Shown: piece by piece, positions 1 to 12,438 of the stretch
How the letters are laid out: each line of letters opens with the position of its first letter
Numbering within the stretch: position 1 is the stretch's first letter
Source of the DNA: Stomoxys calcitrans
Lineage: Eukaryota > Arthropoda > Insecta > Diptera > Muscidae
NCBI RefSeq assembly: GCF_963082655.1
Contig: NC_081553.1
Location: forward strand, 18,566,643 to 18,630,642
DNA length: 64,000 bases
Direction of reading: 5' to 3'
Notes under the pieces: generated by a model
Databases searched by the model: none
What the model saw: the letters and a program-made list of their open reading frames with translations, nothing else
Told to the model about the DNA's origin: nothing
Position numbers and translations under genes: made by a program

Positions 1-715
1 GGGGGCGAGGTGACCCCCTATATACTTCGACATGAATTTGTATGCCAGACTCGATATCTACTCCCGCATACTTTTCATTTGATACCCATATTGTCCTTAT
101 CGGTCCACTTTTTATTTTTGGGTGGTGTTTTTGGGGTAAAGGGTAAGGGTCTGCCCCCTTCCGTTATCAAAAAAACTATAAAGCTTTTTCCAACATCCTG
201 ACCATGTTTGAAATCTACTCCCGAATACCTTTCATTTGAGTCCCATATTGTCTTGATCGTCAAATAACCCTATTTTCAAGGGGTTTTGGAGCCGGGGCGG
301 CCCCCCAGCTACTTGGACCCAACTTTTATTATGAAATTCGTATTCTACTCTTGAATACCTTTCGTTTGAATCCCATATTGTCCTGATCGATCCACTTTTA
401 TTTTTGGGTAGTATTTTTGGGGTAAGGGGAAGGGTCCGCCCCCCTCCAGATATCAAAAAATTATATAGGCTATGTTTCCTTTCAGACCAACCTACACAAT
501 CTGTGAAAATTTCAAGGTAATCGGTTCGGCCGTTTTTGAGGCTATACCGAACAAACAAACAAAGGGGGAGGGTCCGCCCCCTCCCGATATCAACAACTTA
601 TATTGCCTATGTTTCCTTCCCGACCAACCTACACAATCTGTGAAAATCGGTTCAGCCCTTTCTGAGTCTATACCGAACAAATAAGCAAACAAACAAACAA
701 ACAACCACAAATTGA
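1..715 (-). mobile_element. Helitron-like family H, 5' part, minus orientation
   Basis: Repeated blocks on this strand read as complements of phrases such as GACAATATGGGACTCAAATG and a GGAGGGTCCGCCCCC-like run, shared with the copies near 19.9-21.3, 37.3-39.8, 42.5-44.2, 46.4-47.3 and 51.8-52.3 kb. The right edge is a short (CAAA)n run followed by CCACAAATTGA; on the minus strand that is a 5' TC start followed by (TTTG)n, the arrangement seen in the other copies. A Helitron-type assignment is inferred from the 5' TC here and the 3' CTAG seen at 39.8 kb. The 3' end lies outside the window. No coding capacity is seen. Confidence 0.6.
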
Positions 716-1124
716 ATTTTATATACAATATAAGATTCATGAGTTTTCATTTTATTCTAATTATTATACCTAAACCACTGTGTCCGATGTTTAAAGCCTA
801 ACTGTATACCGAACTATTGTACTAACTTCTTACCTATGCCCTCAACATCACATCATCATCATCATCATCTGTAAGGTTGCCATAGTCTTATGGCATTAGA
901 TCAGCACTTTGGTTGTGGCCATGCTTGATATTACTTCTATTGTTATTATTGTTGTTGTTGTTGTTGTTGTCGTTTTTGCTTGTGTGCTTAAAGTCATTTT
1001 TCCTCATCAAATAACCGGGATACATTAGGTTTCATTGCATACCTTAACATCAACATTCATTTCACATTTGAAGCGTTCTTCTCAGCTCTTAACACAGCAT
1101 TCACCTCTCATCTGTGATCTCTGT

Positions 1125-1165
<41 letters not shown>

Positions 1166-1561
1166 ACCCTCTCATACTCACTTTCATGCCTCACTACTCC
1201 CATTTAAGTTCATTCTATTTTCATGGCATTTTGGTTTGTAACAAATACACACAACTCATCCTTTATCATCTTCAGTAACGTTTAAGAAAAAATCACACAT
1301 ATTTACAACATACACTAAGAAAAAATACACAGAAAAAAAAACAATTTTGTATTAGTTTATAGTAATTAAATTAAAAAAAAAATAATTTTATAATTAGAAA
1401 CAAAATAGTCCATAGAGAATTCTGTTATATGCAAGTAGATAGAATTTAAAGAGAACTATTATTCCATACCATACTCTGAAAGAGGCACTTAGAGACATCT
1501 ACACTAAGAGAAAACTTTTGAGAGCAGAAACTTGCTATTTAAGGCAAGCCGTTAATCAAGG
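716..1561. other. Intronic stretch, simple repeats only
   Basis: No gene is seen. It holds a short (CAT)n run near 850-870, a (TTG)n run near 935-970 and a (CT)n run at about 1129-1162, then AT-rich sequence with several A-tracts. Confidence 0.6.
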
Positions 1562-2860
1562 AAAAATTTGCTAAGTTCATCGAGACAGAATCTTGGCAAT
1601 CCACCACCGTAGATTCTGCTAAAAATTTGACAAAATTTACTTAATTGGGGGACATACGTATGCTATATCTACCAAATTTCTGTCAAATCTAGCAAAAATT
1701 TCAGATTATAGGGGCCTCAGAAAACAAATCCGTAGATCGGTTTATATAGGAGGATATACACCTATTTGAACCATACTCACCACGGATGTTGGAAGTCATA
1801 ATAAATATGTCAAATCACACAACAAATGCGGCTTCTGGGGGTTGCAGATGGTAAATCGGGAAATAGGTCCATATGGAAGCTTTTTCAGGACATACACCGG
1901 TATCAACCGTACATATCATGGTTGTCTAAATTTCAGACAAAGTGGATAACAACTGCGGTATCCAAGGGTGCAAGATTTCTAATCGGGAGATCGGTTTATA
2001 TGGGAGCCAAATCAGGTTGTTGAGCTATATGGAGCATACTTTACACCGTTTTTGAAAGTCATAACAAAGCACTCCGTGCAAAATTTCACTCCAATCCGAT
2101 AACCAATTGCGGGTTCCAGGGTTTCAAGATGTCAGAACGGTTTGTATGGTTGCTATATCAGGTTGTTGACCTATTTGGACCATACTTGGCACGGTTGTTG
2201 GAAGTCATAAAACAACTTCAGCCAAATAGTATAACAATTGCGGCTTCCAGGGACTCAAGATGTCAAATCAGGAGATCGGTTTATATGGGAGCTATGGAGG
2301 TTTGGACCGTACTTCGAAGGGATATTGGGTGTCATGGCACTCCGTGCAAAATTTCAGTCTAATCGGATAACAATTGAGACTTCGAGGGGTTCACGATGTC
2401 AAATCGGCAGATCGGTTTAGATGGGAGCTATATTGGGTTATTGACCGATTTGGACCGTACTTGGAAGGGTTGTTAGAAGTCATGACAAAACACTCCGTGC
2501 AAAATTTCACCCCAATTTCACCTCATGATGTCAAATTGGGAAATCGGTTTATATGGGAGTTATATTAGGACATTTACCTATTTTGACCATACTTGGTATG
2601 GTTATTGAAAGTCATAACAAAGTAATCCGTGCAAAATTTCAGCCAAATCGGATAACAATTACGGGTTTGAGGGGCTCCAGATGTCAAATCGGGGGATTGG
2701 TTTATGTGTGACCTATATCAGGTTATTGACCGATTTGGACCGTACCTCGCAGAGTTGTTGAAAGTCATGACAAAACATTTGGTGCAAAATTTCAGCTCAA
2801 TCACTTATTATTTTGGCTTCCAAGGGCTCAAGATGTCAAATCGAAAGATCGCACAGAGGA
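1562..2860 (+). repeat. Degenerate family A element, ~150-bp internal units
   Basis: It opens with a decayed head (TGCTAAGTTC then a CCACCACC motif) and continues with repeated phrases: ATCGGTTTATATGGGAGC, a variant of TGACCGATTTGGACCGTAC, GAAGTCATAACAAA and TGCAAAATTTCA, recurring at roughly 150-bp spacing. Short open frames here are translations of the repeat and show no independent coding signal. Confidence 0.6.
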
Positions 2861-2871
2861 ATAGAATATAG

Positions 2872-4180
2872 CAAATAAGAGCGTGCTAAGTTCGGTCGGG
2901 CCGAATCTTATATACTCTCCACCATGGATTGCATTTGTCGAGTTCCTTGCGCGGTATCTCTTTTTAGGCAAACAAAGAATAATGGATAGGGAATAATGGA
3001 TAGTGAATAATAATAATGAATAATTATGCTATTGTAGCTATATCAAGTAATAGTCCGATGCGAACCATAAATGAATTGAATGTTGAAGACCATAGTAGAA
3101 GTCATTGGGTACTATTTCAGTCTATTCGGATATGAATTGCGCCTTGTAGGGTTCAAGAAGCATAATAGGGAGATTGGTTTTTTGGTTTTTATAGGAGCTG
3201 TATCAGACTATAGATCGCTTCAGACCACATTGGACACGTATGTTAAAGGTCATGGAAGAAGCCGTTTTACAAAATTTCAGCCATATCAGATAAGAATTGC
3301 GCCCTCTAGAGGCCTAAGAAGTCAAGATCCCAGATCGGATTATCAGGTAATGTACCAATTTGAACCATATTTAGCGCTTTCGTTGGAAGTCATAACAAAA
3401 CACTTGATGCAAAATTTCAGCCAAATCGGATAAGAATTACGCCATCTAGGGGCCAAAGAAGTCAAGATCTCAGATCGGTTTAGGTGGCAGCTATACCAGG
3501 TTATGGACCGAATACAACCATACTTAGCACATTTTTTGGAAGTCATAGCAAAACACTTCATACACAATTTTAGCCAAATCGGATAAGAATTGCGCCCTCT
3601 AGTGGCCTAATTGCGCCATCTAGTGGTTCAAGAAGTCAAGATCCCGATTTGAACCATAATTAGCACATTTTTTGGAAGTCATAGCAAAACACTTCATACA
3701 CAATTTTAGCCAAATCGGATAAGAATTGCGCCCTCTAGTGGCTCAAGAAGTCAAGATCCCAGATCGGTTTAGGTGGCAGCTATATTAAGTTATGGACCGG
3801 TTTGAACCACAATTAGCACAATTATTGGAAGTCATAACAAAACACTTCGTGCAAAATTTCAGCCAAATCAGATGACAATTGCACCCTCTAGTGGCTTAAG
3901 GAGTCAAGATCCCAGAACGGTTTATATGGAAACTATATCAGGTTATGTACCAATTTGAACCATACTTAGCACAGTTTTTGGAAATTATAACAAAACATTT
4001 CATGCAAAATTTCAGCCAAATCGGATAAGAATTGCGCCCTGTAGAGGCTCAAGAAGTTAAGATCGGTTTATATTGCAACTATATCCTAACATGGACCGAT
4101 ATGGCACATTTACAATGCCAACCGACTTACACCGATAAGAAATATTTGTGCACAATTTGAAGCGGCGAGCTTTACTCCTT
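2872..4180 (+). repeat. Family A (mini-me/DINE-1-like) element
   Basis: The left end GCGTGCTAAGTTCGGTCGGG contains the near-palindrome TTCGGTCGGGCCGAA at 2891-2905, the terminal hairpin of this family, followed by ATACTCTCCACCATGG. The body is a series of units with GCGCCCTCTAGTGGC, AAGAAGTCAAGATCCCAGAT and CAAAATTTCAGCCAAATCGG. It ends near the GAGCTTTACTCCTTCGAAAG motif that lies beside the GTCY stretch in other copies. The GTCY run and the far terminus are missing, so this copy is truncated. Confidence 0.65.
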
Positions 4181-4925
4181 CGAAAGTTAGCGAAAGTTGA
4201 GCAATATCCAGCAAAGAAAGAATTTTGAAAATCGCACCACAAATGAACATTTGACAGCCCGAACAATTTTTCGAAGTGCCAAGGTGACCAAATTTTGAAC
4301 TCTGCCAACAGGCGCCCGGACCACTTAGGGCCTTGAAAATTTACACATGATTTTTATAACCATTCGAATTTTTAAGGAGATATCTCTTACCGTTAGCATA
4401 GGGCACATTTTTGACTATATATATTTTTTTTGATTCTATCCCACCAGGAACGTAGCTGTGGCAGGAGGGGGGGTGCTATCAGGTCCAAGCCCCCACCCGA
4501 AAATTCCTATTTTTCTAATTCTAGCGCGTATACGTAGTTATTATTATTTTGTGGTTGTAATGTGCCTCCCCCATAATAAAGTCTTGGTTACGGCCCTGGC
4601 TGCCATTTTTCCAATATAAGTTCTTTCGCCTATAAAATGCGCATTTTTAATCCAATTTTGCTGCAATTTGGCACAGAGACCTGTGTTGTACTCTTCCACA
4701 TCCTAATCGTATATGGTCTAGACCAGTTTATATTTGGATCATATTTCCCAATTTGAGTTCTAGAGCCCATTAAGACGCATTTATTACCATATTTTACTGA
4801 AACTTGTCTTGATCCTGTTAGATCCTCCAAAAACTGTACCGAGTATAGTTCAATTCGGATCATATTTTGATGTAAACTCTATTACACAGGTCTCCCGATT
4901 GAAGATCTTTCACCCATAAATAGGT
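4181..4925. other. Mixed decayed repeat debris, no gene
   Basis: A ~70-bp segment at about 4247-4318 (CCACAAATGAACATTTGACAG onward) recurs in diverged form near 33050 and 57120. The rest is AT-rich, with a GGGGGGGTGCTATC tract and a CCCCCACC tract near 4470-4500. Nothing codes. Confidence 0.45.
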
Positions 4926-6080
4926 ATTATACCCTCCACCATAGGATGGGGGGTAAACTAATTTCTTCGTTCCGCTTGTTACACATCGAAATATTCATCT
5001 GAGCCCAAACAATGTATATATATTCTTGAACGTCAGGACATTCTAAGTCGATTTAGCCCAGTCTGTCCATCTGTTGATAGCACGCTAACTTTCGAAGGAA
5101 TAAAGCTAGGTGCTTGAACGAATACTTCCTATAAGTGTGAGTCGGTGGGATGTTTCGATCTTGATTTCTTAAGCTTATACGGGGCGCAATTCTTAGCCGT
5201 TTTGTCTGAAATTTTGCATGACGTGTTCCGTTTTAACTTCCAACGACTTTGGCTAGAATGTTCCATATCGGATCCCATATAAAACGATCTCGGATCTTGA
5301 ATTCTTGAGCCGCTAGAGGGCGCAATTGTTATCCGATTTGATTGAAATTTTGTACGAAGTATTTTGTTATAACTTTCAATAACTGTGTCAAGTATGGTTC
5401 TAATCGGTTCATTACCAGACATTTCTCCCAAATAAACCGATTTCGGATCTTGACTGCTTAAGCCGCTAGAGGGCGCAATTATAACCCGATTTGGCTGAAT
5501 TTTGTTACGACTTCCAATAAGTGTGAATACTGTGGTTCAAATCGGTTCATTACCTGATATAACTTCCATATAAACCGATCTCCCGAAACCGATCTCCCAA
5601 CAACTTTTACATATATGGTTCAAATCGGTTCATTAGCCGATATTTCTCCCAAATAAACCGATCTTGGATCTTGACTTCTTAAGCCGCTAGAGGGCGCAAT
5701 TTCTACTCGTTTGGGCTGAAATTTTGCATGAAATGTTTTTTACGATAACTGTGCCTAGTATGGTTCGATTAGGTTCATAACCCGATATAGCTCCCATATA
5801 AACCGATCTACCGATTATAATTCTTTAGTCTCATAGGGCCTTTATTATCCGATTTGGATGAAATTTTTCAAAATTATTTCCACTTTGGTTTCCAACATCC
5901 AAACCAAGTATGGCCCCCATCGGTTCATCACTTGCTATAGCTCAAATGTCATAGCAATTCTTATCCATTGTCTTTTGTTAGAGATAGGAGATATCGTTGA
6001 GTTGACAATTGCGATACATGGTGGGAGGTATATCGGTGGAATCGGCCCGGTCGAACTTAGTAAGTTTTTGCAGGTTTATT
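4926..6080 (-). repeat. Family A element, minus orientation, near complete
   Basis: It begins with the head motif CCCTCCACCATAGGATGGGG, then a TA-rich run before TTCTTGAACGTC, a short GTCTGTCCATCTGT proto-microsatellite, ~150-bp body units with GCCGCTAGAGGGCGCAATT, and ends in ATCGGCCCGGTCGAACTTAG, a mutated form of the terminal hairpin. Both family ends are present, so the copy is near full length at about 1.15 kb. Confidence 0.65.
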
Positions 6081-7277
6081 ACTCAGTTTTGAGTTTGAGG
6101 TAGATGCACTAAACCTCTTCATATCCTTCCCTAATAAAATACCAATTGGAAGATATTTGGATATAGCTGTAATATGAACAGATCTTCTGGTTTTTATTCC
6201 TTGAAACCATGTAAGGCCCGATTTCGCGGTAATTGGGAAGAGTGAGTTGTACGACCGCTTGACGTTCGTATGGAGTTTGGGTTCATAAACTGTGCATTTT
6301 TCTCCGGAATTTTGGTAAATGGCAGTGGGTAACCAAAGTTCAGCCCAGCCAAACATAATGGCCTATTATACCCTACACCATCACTGTAGTACAGGGTATT
6401 TAAGGGTAACTTTGTGCATTTGTTTGCAACGCTAAGAAGGGGAAGAGCTAGACATATTGATAAGCATACCGAACGACTTAGAATCTTAGATTTAGCTATG
6501 TCCGTCTGTCTGTCTGTCTTAAAGCTTGTAGGTAGACTCATTGGTGTAGGGTATTATATAGTCGGTTGAGCCCGACTTTAGCCTCTCCTTACAGGAAACT
6601 TGTTATTTTTGAAATAGTCCAATATATAAATCTCCTCTTTAAGCCCAGATCTTTTTTTAGCTGCACAAAATTCCGATAAATCTTTTTTTTTCTGTGTATT
6701 TAGTATTTGAAAAATGTTTAGCATTTCATTCAAGTAGTTCCACAAACATTTATACGCCTGCATACATACATCCATACTCATTTAGGCATATCCTAATGAA
6801 GGCCATTTCGAACATATCGTCCGTCTAACATGCAAAACCCAGACACTCATGCCAGCACACATGTATTGTTTGTTTTGTTGTTATTTTTGTCAAGGTATAA
6901 CAGCGACATACTTGAAAATGACAAAATGAGCTTGAACTCTGTCAGTTGGGTAAAGCTTTAACTGACAGAAACACCAACAGACACATATCCAAACACACAC
7001 ATAGCTACACTTGAATAGGCAGACACCCACAAAATACTTGGTGATGGTCTGGTAGCGGAAATAGGAAATCCTTCTGGACCAACACAGTTTTGTGTAACCT
7101 GTATAAGTGGTTGTCATGTGGGTGTGTGTGTGTGTGTGTATGTGTTTGTGTTTTTTTTCTTTCTCTGTAATAGCTAGCAATCAAGCAAATGAGAGTGTGT
7201 GTATTTGTTGTGTTTATGTTGTTTTTTTCTTTCTTTCTTTTCTTTCTTTTTTTTCTCTCTGTGTACCTTTTTTCTAG
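6081..7277. other. Intronic sequence leading to exon 1 with a short family B copy
   Basis: About 6360-6600 is a compact family B-like repeat: a CCCTACACCATCACTG head, a GTCTGTCTGTCTGTC proto-microsatellite near 6500-6520, GGTGTAGGGTATTATATAGT and a GAGCCCGACTTTAGCCTCTC end. From about 6600 the sequence looks unique. It has (TG)n at about 7121-7139 and ends in a long pyrimidine tract (7220-7275) that serves exon 1's splice acceptor. Confidence 0.5.
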
Positions 7278-7559
7278 GATGGACAACGTGGTCATTTAGA
7301 GGGCCTAGCATCCGTTTATTGTGAATTGTTAATGGCTCCCTTTGGAGATATTTTAAGTGCTTTAGAAAATGCTCGCCAAGCAGCATGGGCTGAACGCAGC
7401 CCCATGAATCCCGCCGGTGGCAGTGGGAGCAGCGGTAGTGGCAGTGGAGTCAGTGGCATTGCCACACAACGACACCACGGTCATCGAGGCAATTCCAGTC
7501 GTGGTGGTCATCTGCCCAATAGTCATAGTCAGCCCATATATGTGCCAGGAAAGTATTCG
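7278..7559 (+). CDS. sif: Still life (sif) exon, 94 codons, starts DGQRGHLEGL
   Basis: This is an internal coding exon of a gene I recognise as the fly still life Rac GEF (Tiam1-type). It follows a strong pyrimidine tract and TTTTTTCTAG acceptor and ends at donor GTATGT (7560). It is open through 94 codons in phase 0 to phase 0. It encodes a segment with LLMAPFGDILSALENARQAA, then a G/S-rich linker, an H/R/G-rich stretch and QPIYVPGKYS, which joins exon 2's PSSCLSDKEEDE directly. Seen: the splice signals, phase and codon-like content. Recalled family knowledge: the VPGKYSPSSCLSDKEE junction region is found in SIF. An isoform could start at the ATG at 7332 (MAPFGDIL), with the exon's first 54 bases acting as leader. 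No domain of known fold is visible. The exact gene name is less certain than the presence of an exon. Confidence 0.75.
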
Positions 7560-8767
7560 GTATGTATATATGCAACAAACATTAGAAATCGTTCTTTTTA
7601 CCCCAACCCACACCCAACTCTTCCCGCTGCACCCCGTTTAGCACCCACTCATCATTTCAACACTTCCACATATCCCTTTGTTATAACAAAAACAAAAACA
7701 ACAACTAAATAACAAAAAAAAAAAACTACCATAACAAATACAACCAACCGCAATGACAAAAGGAATATCCCCGAAAATATCCTTTTCTCTTATATGGCAT
7801 TCTATGAATTGTTGTGCTTTCGTTATATTTCGCCTGAGTTTGTGGCTGTTGCCTTTGGTTGATTTGGTTTTTGCTATTGGTGGTCGTTATCATTTCTCTG
7901 TGTGGCCATGTTGGTGTTATACTGCTGCCGGTGTTTTAGTAGTGTGAATCTGAGGGTATGGGTGTGGAAGGTATTTGGTGTTGGTATCTATGTTTCTATT
8001 TCGGCACAAATTCAATAATCCCTACAATTCTCTGGCTGTCAGGCAATATTGGCAACAATTCTCCCCTCCTACAACTACAACCTAAAAGTATGCAATGCCA
8101 TAAAAAAGATGTTATGATGCATGTTTGTTCCATGTATATGAGTATTGATATGCGTAACTCCTACATCTCTCTAGCCACCCCTGCCCCCTCTCTCTCTCTC
8201 TTTATACTGACAATCTCCATAAATGTGGCTTCCCTATTCGTATCCTATATTGGTGTGTATGGCTTTATATGGCATCGTTGTTGCTCTGCATGCTTGTGTA
8301 TATTGGCTTTGTTTGTTGGCTGCATGTGTGTGTGTGTGTGTGTCTATGTGTTGTTTTTTTTTGTTTGGCCACCTCTGAGTGTGCCAAAGGTGGTGACGGC
8401 TTTGATTAAGTGTTACAATAAACATACATCATAAAAGAAAGTTCGTTGGGCATGTGTTGGTTATTTTTGTTTATGTGTATTTGTATCTGTGTGTGTGTGT
8501 GTTTGTGTTTGCGATTGTGTAGTTTGTTGTTTTGTGTATGTTTGTTATGCGGTTTGCGTTTCACTTATCCACAAATACGCATACTAACAAAGTCATCAGA
8601 TTATTCACACACTAGGCGAGGGAGGCTAAAGAATTGTGGGTAAAGTGAATTTGAGAAACCTTCAATCGGCGCTCAGTGGTACAAAAGACAAAAAAACGTA
8701 GAACTAGTTAGGTATTGGTCCAGGCAGAACAAATTGCTTATGAATTTAGTTTGAACTGGATCTTAAA
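7560..8767. other. Intron 1, unique part with GT microsatellites
   Basis: No exon is recognised. It contains short CA/AAC-rich tracts after the donor, a CT run near 8190-8205, and (GT)n runs near 8325-8343 and 8490-8503. Open frames here are hydrophobic translations of T/G-rich DNA and have no splice-consistent context. Confidence 0.5.
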
Positions 8768-10095
8768 TACAGGGTCTCAAAGTAGACTACAGAGAGTCAA
8801 AGTAGACTACAGGTAGTCAAAGTAGACTACAGGTTCTCAAAGTAGACTACATGGTGTCAAAGTAGACCACAGGTTGCCAAAATAGGCTACAGGGAGCCAA
8901 AGTAGACCACAGGGTGCCAAAATAGGCTACAGGGAGTCAAAGTAGACTTCAGGTTGTCAAAGTAGAATACAGGAAGTTAAAGTAGACCACAGATTGTCAA
9001 TGTAGACAACACGGAGTCAAATTAGACTACAGCTTGTCAAAGTAGAGTACAAAGTAGACTTCAGGTTGTCAAAGTAGACTACAGGGAGTCATAGTAGACT
9101 ACAGGTTGTCAAAGTAGACCGCAGGGTACCGAAATAGGCTACAGGGAGCCAAATAGACTTCAGGTTGTTAAAGTGACTACAGCGAGTAAAAGTAGACTAC
9201 AGGTTGTCAAAGTAGGCTTCAGGGTGTCAAAGTAGACCACAGGGTGCCAAAATAGTCTACAGGGAGTCAAAGTAGACTTCAGGTTGTCAAAATAGATTAC
9301 AGGAAGTCAAAGTAGATCACAGGTTGTCAAAGTAGACCACAGGGAGTCAAATTAGACTACAGGTTGTCAAAGTGGACTACAGGGTGCCGAATTAGGCTAT
9401 AGGGAGTCAAAGTAGACTTCAGGTTGTTAAAGTACACATGTTTTTAAAGGACTACAGGTTGTTAAAGTAGACTAAAGGGTATCAACGTAGGCCACAGGTT
9501 GTCAAAGTAGACTACAGGTTATCAAAATATGCTAGAGGGAGTAAAATTTGACTCAGGTTGTCAAAGTAGACTACAGGGAGTCAAAGTAGACTACAGGTTA
9601 TCAAAGTAGACTTCAGGGTGTCAATGTAGACCACAGGGTGCTAAAATAGGCTACAGGGAGTCAAAGTAGACTACAGAAAGTCACAAAAGACTACAGGTTG
9701 TCAAAGAAGTCTACAGGGTGTCAAATTGGACTATAGGTTGTCAAATTAGACTGCAGGATATCGAAGTAGACTACAGGTTGACTAATTAGACTTCAGGGTG
9801 TCAAAGTAGACCACAGGGTGCCAAAATAGGCTACAGGGAGTCAAAGTAGACTTCAAGTTGTCAAAGTAGTTTACGGGGTGTCAAAGTAGACCACATGTTT
9901 CCAAAGTAGGCTACAGGGTGTCAAAGTAGACCACATGTTGCCAAAGCTGGCTACAGGGTGTCAAAGTAGACTATAGGTTGCCAAAGCAGACTACAGGGAG
10001 TCAAATTAGACTAGAGGTTATCAAAGTAGACTAGGGGGTGTCAAAGTAGCCTACAGGTGGTCAAAGTAGACCACAGGTTGCCAAAATAGGCTATA
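8768..10095. repeat. 20-bp minisatellite, ~66 units, with a 60-bp higher-order pattern
   Basis: The unit is TCAAAGTAGACTACAGGTTG and variants, repeated in register for about 1.33 kb (three units per 60 bases). Unit variants alternate: GACTACAGG, GACCACAGGGTGCC, AATAGGCTACAGGGAG and GACTTCAGG recur in that order several times (near 8880-8950, 9115-9160, 9230-9290, 9625-9665 and 9805-9855), giving a 60-bp higher-order unit. Each unit has the odd palindrome GTAG-A-CTAC. No reading frame is maintained. Confidence 0.9.
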
Positions 10096-10690
10096 GTTTA
10101 GATCGAATTATTTTTCGATATAGCTTTCATATAGACCGATTTACCGAATCCGATATTGCCATGGTTGCACGTTTTTATGTTTTCGGGAGCGATAAAGGTG
10201 GGGAGGCCACCCAGGCACTTGGCTTGGAAAATAGATGTAAGATGCTTGCTCTATGTCTTTTTTTGAGCCCCATATGTATGGTCGTGGTTGCTCAGTATGT
10301 CCTATTTGGGGTGCTTTAGAAGTATGGCGGCCACTCAGGAAAAATTGTATCACATTCGTGTTCCACTCCCAAATACCTTTCACTTGAACTCCATATTGCA
10401 TGGTTCATAAATGTGTCCTTTGTGTGAGGTCTTTTGGCAGGGGGTGTCACCCCGAAGGATTGGCATGAAAAGTTTATATTAAATTCGTTTTATACTCTCA
10501 AATATTGTCTGTATATCCGTTTGGGGGTCTATGGGTGGGGCTTCCCCCTCATATCCACTCCACATTTGTTTGCCAGATTGGGGTTTTTGAGTTACTGTAA
10601 CGGCTTAGAAAAATCGGTTTAGCCAGCTTCTAGATCTGACGTTTTCGAAAATTAGAGTAAGGGGAGAGGGTCCTTCCCTTTTTTTAAGAC
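10096..10690 (-). mobile_element. Family H fragment, minus orientation
   Basis: It carries the family H phrases in complement form (CACTTGAACTCCATATTGC, CTCCCAAATACCTTTCA, a GGTGTCACCCC motif) and ends near a GGGGAGAGGGTCC motif. Both termini are missing. The left side abuts the minisatellite. Confidence 0.5.
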
Positions 10691-12438
10691 CAACGTTCAC
10701 TCTCGGTTTTGATTTTTCAAACTTGTTTGCAAACCAAAATTTCAGGATTTTGGGACTAAATACAGCTCTCATTGCTTTTGAAGGTCTCTTAATTTACTCC
10801 TAAAAGCGGGCCTCAAATATTAAGCCCTTGGATTTATGAGATCATTTTGCCGTTTCCTCCCTTAATACTTGAACCTCGTTTCAATTTCGCAACACTTTAA
10901 CCGCCAAGGCGATTGAGAGTGAGAAAAAATGTGGTTTTCCAAATAGAAAATTTTGGTTTTTGCGTTTATGGCAACATTTGTTTAGCCTTCGTTTTCATTG
11001 GCAAATATCAGCAGAGCCTCACTTTAGCACAATTTTTTTTGGTTATTGGTTTATTTGTTGGTTTGGTTTTCTTGTTCCGTTCAGCAAATCCCAGGAAGCA
11101 AAGATGATTTTGTTTTTTCATTGTAGCCAAAGCAGAATAAGGAAGATTTCCACAACAATAACTTTTTACTTCGTTTTCGCAATCATTTTGAGAAAGCAAA
11201 AGCAAAAGCGTAAGCAAACATCGCACAAGTGAGACTTTCAAGAAGATGAAGAAGGTGCAGAGGCGGCAGAAGCGAAGGCGGCGACCACATACAAATGTGT
11301 AGTGTTGACATGGCCTTTGGGGATTATCTTCTATCAGCGCAGGAACACACTCAAAGCTATGCTATTTTGTGTTGGGCAAATGTCTGACTTTCAAGTTTTA
11401 TGTGTAGCTGCGAGAGTGAGCGATTGCACATAGAGCCATTACAGAAGACATTCATTCGTACAACGAGAGATGTACTTCTATGTGTCGTTGAATCCTTTTC
11501 GGGTCCATGGAGCCTCCTTTGTAATTCCCATAAACAAAATAGAAAAAGTTTTTCTCTCCTAGCAAGTCCTGGCTTGCAGGTGTACTCGTATGTGCATATG
11601 TATGTGGAGTCCCAAAGATACACTTGGGCTTTATTTGCAACTTGCAACGTTGCTGGTCGGTTTTTTTTTCTTCTTTTTTTTTCTACTTAGAATTGTTTGC
11701 TTGTATGTTGGAGTGTGTGTGGGGGCGGCCATAACAAGTCATTGTATACCCCATATGCCCTACCATGTGTCTGAGTGTAATTTTTTTTCTCCGTTTGTCT
11801 GTCTGTCTGTCTCTTTTAATGCAAAACAAGCAAATTGTTTCTTTTTTTTTTTGCCTTTTTCACATACTTGCAACACAACTTGAGTTGGCAATAAAACGCC
11901 AACAAGACACCAAACCCTGTGTCAACTTCAAAACTCAAACAGGAGACGACCTGAGACCAACACAGTCACATCCTGAAGAAGCCAAAAGGATTCGTTTGTG
12001 CCAAAGCCTAGAGAAACGGGCTGTATGGCAAATGATCTTTGCAGTTTTTTTTTTTTTGAAGAACACAAAAAAAATCACGTAACAAGAATTGATGCCACAC
12101 AAACTTGGCATTTTGGCAAGCATCCTTTCACTTTATGTCTTCAAAATCATGTTTGTGGAAAAAAAATTTATGCCCATGTGTATACACCTTCAGTCCTGTG
12201 AAGGTGGCAGCTAAAAGGGCAACTCGTTTAAAATCGAACTTGTTTGGAGAAAGAGACTCATACATGCCTATCGCATGTACGTCTAGAAGAGGTCATGAGA
12301 AGGGATTCAGTTAAACCAAATAACCATTCGCAGAAGAAAATATTCGAATTTGAAAATTAATGTAAAAAAAATTACAAAATTTATAAAATAGAATAAAATG
12401 CAATAATAAAATAAAATAAAATTAAAAAAAAATAACAG
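10691..12438. other. Intron 1, no gene recognised
   Basis: Apparently single-copy, T-rich intronic DNA with poly-T tracts (11660-11685, 11845-11855, 12040-12057) and a (GTCT)n run near 11797-11813. Several overlapping short open frames on both strands lack codon-like composition and splice context. From about 12360 it grades into A-rich sequence that becomes the AAATA array. Confidence 0.45.

Noticed and set aside
8768..10095. CRISPR-like regular repeats
   Set aside because: Repeats are contiguous without unique spacers and lie in an animal intron; a minisatellite.
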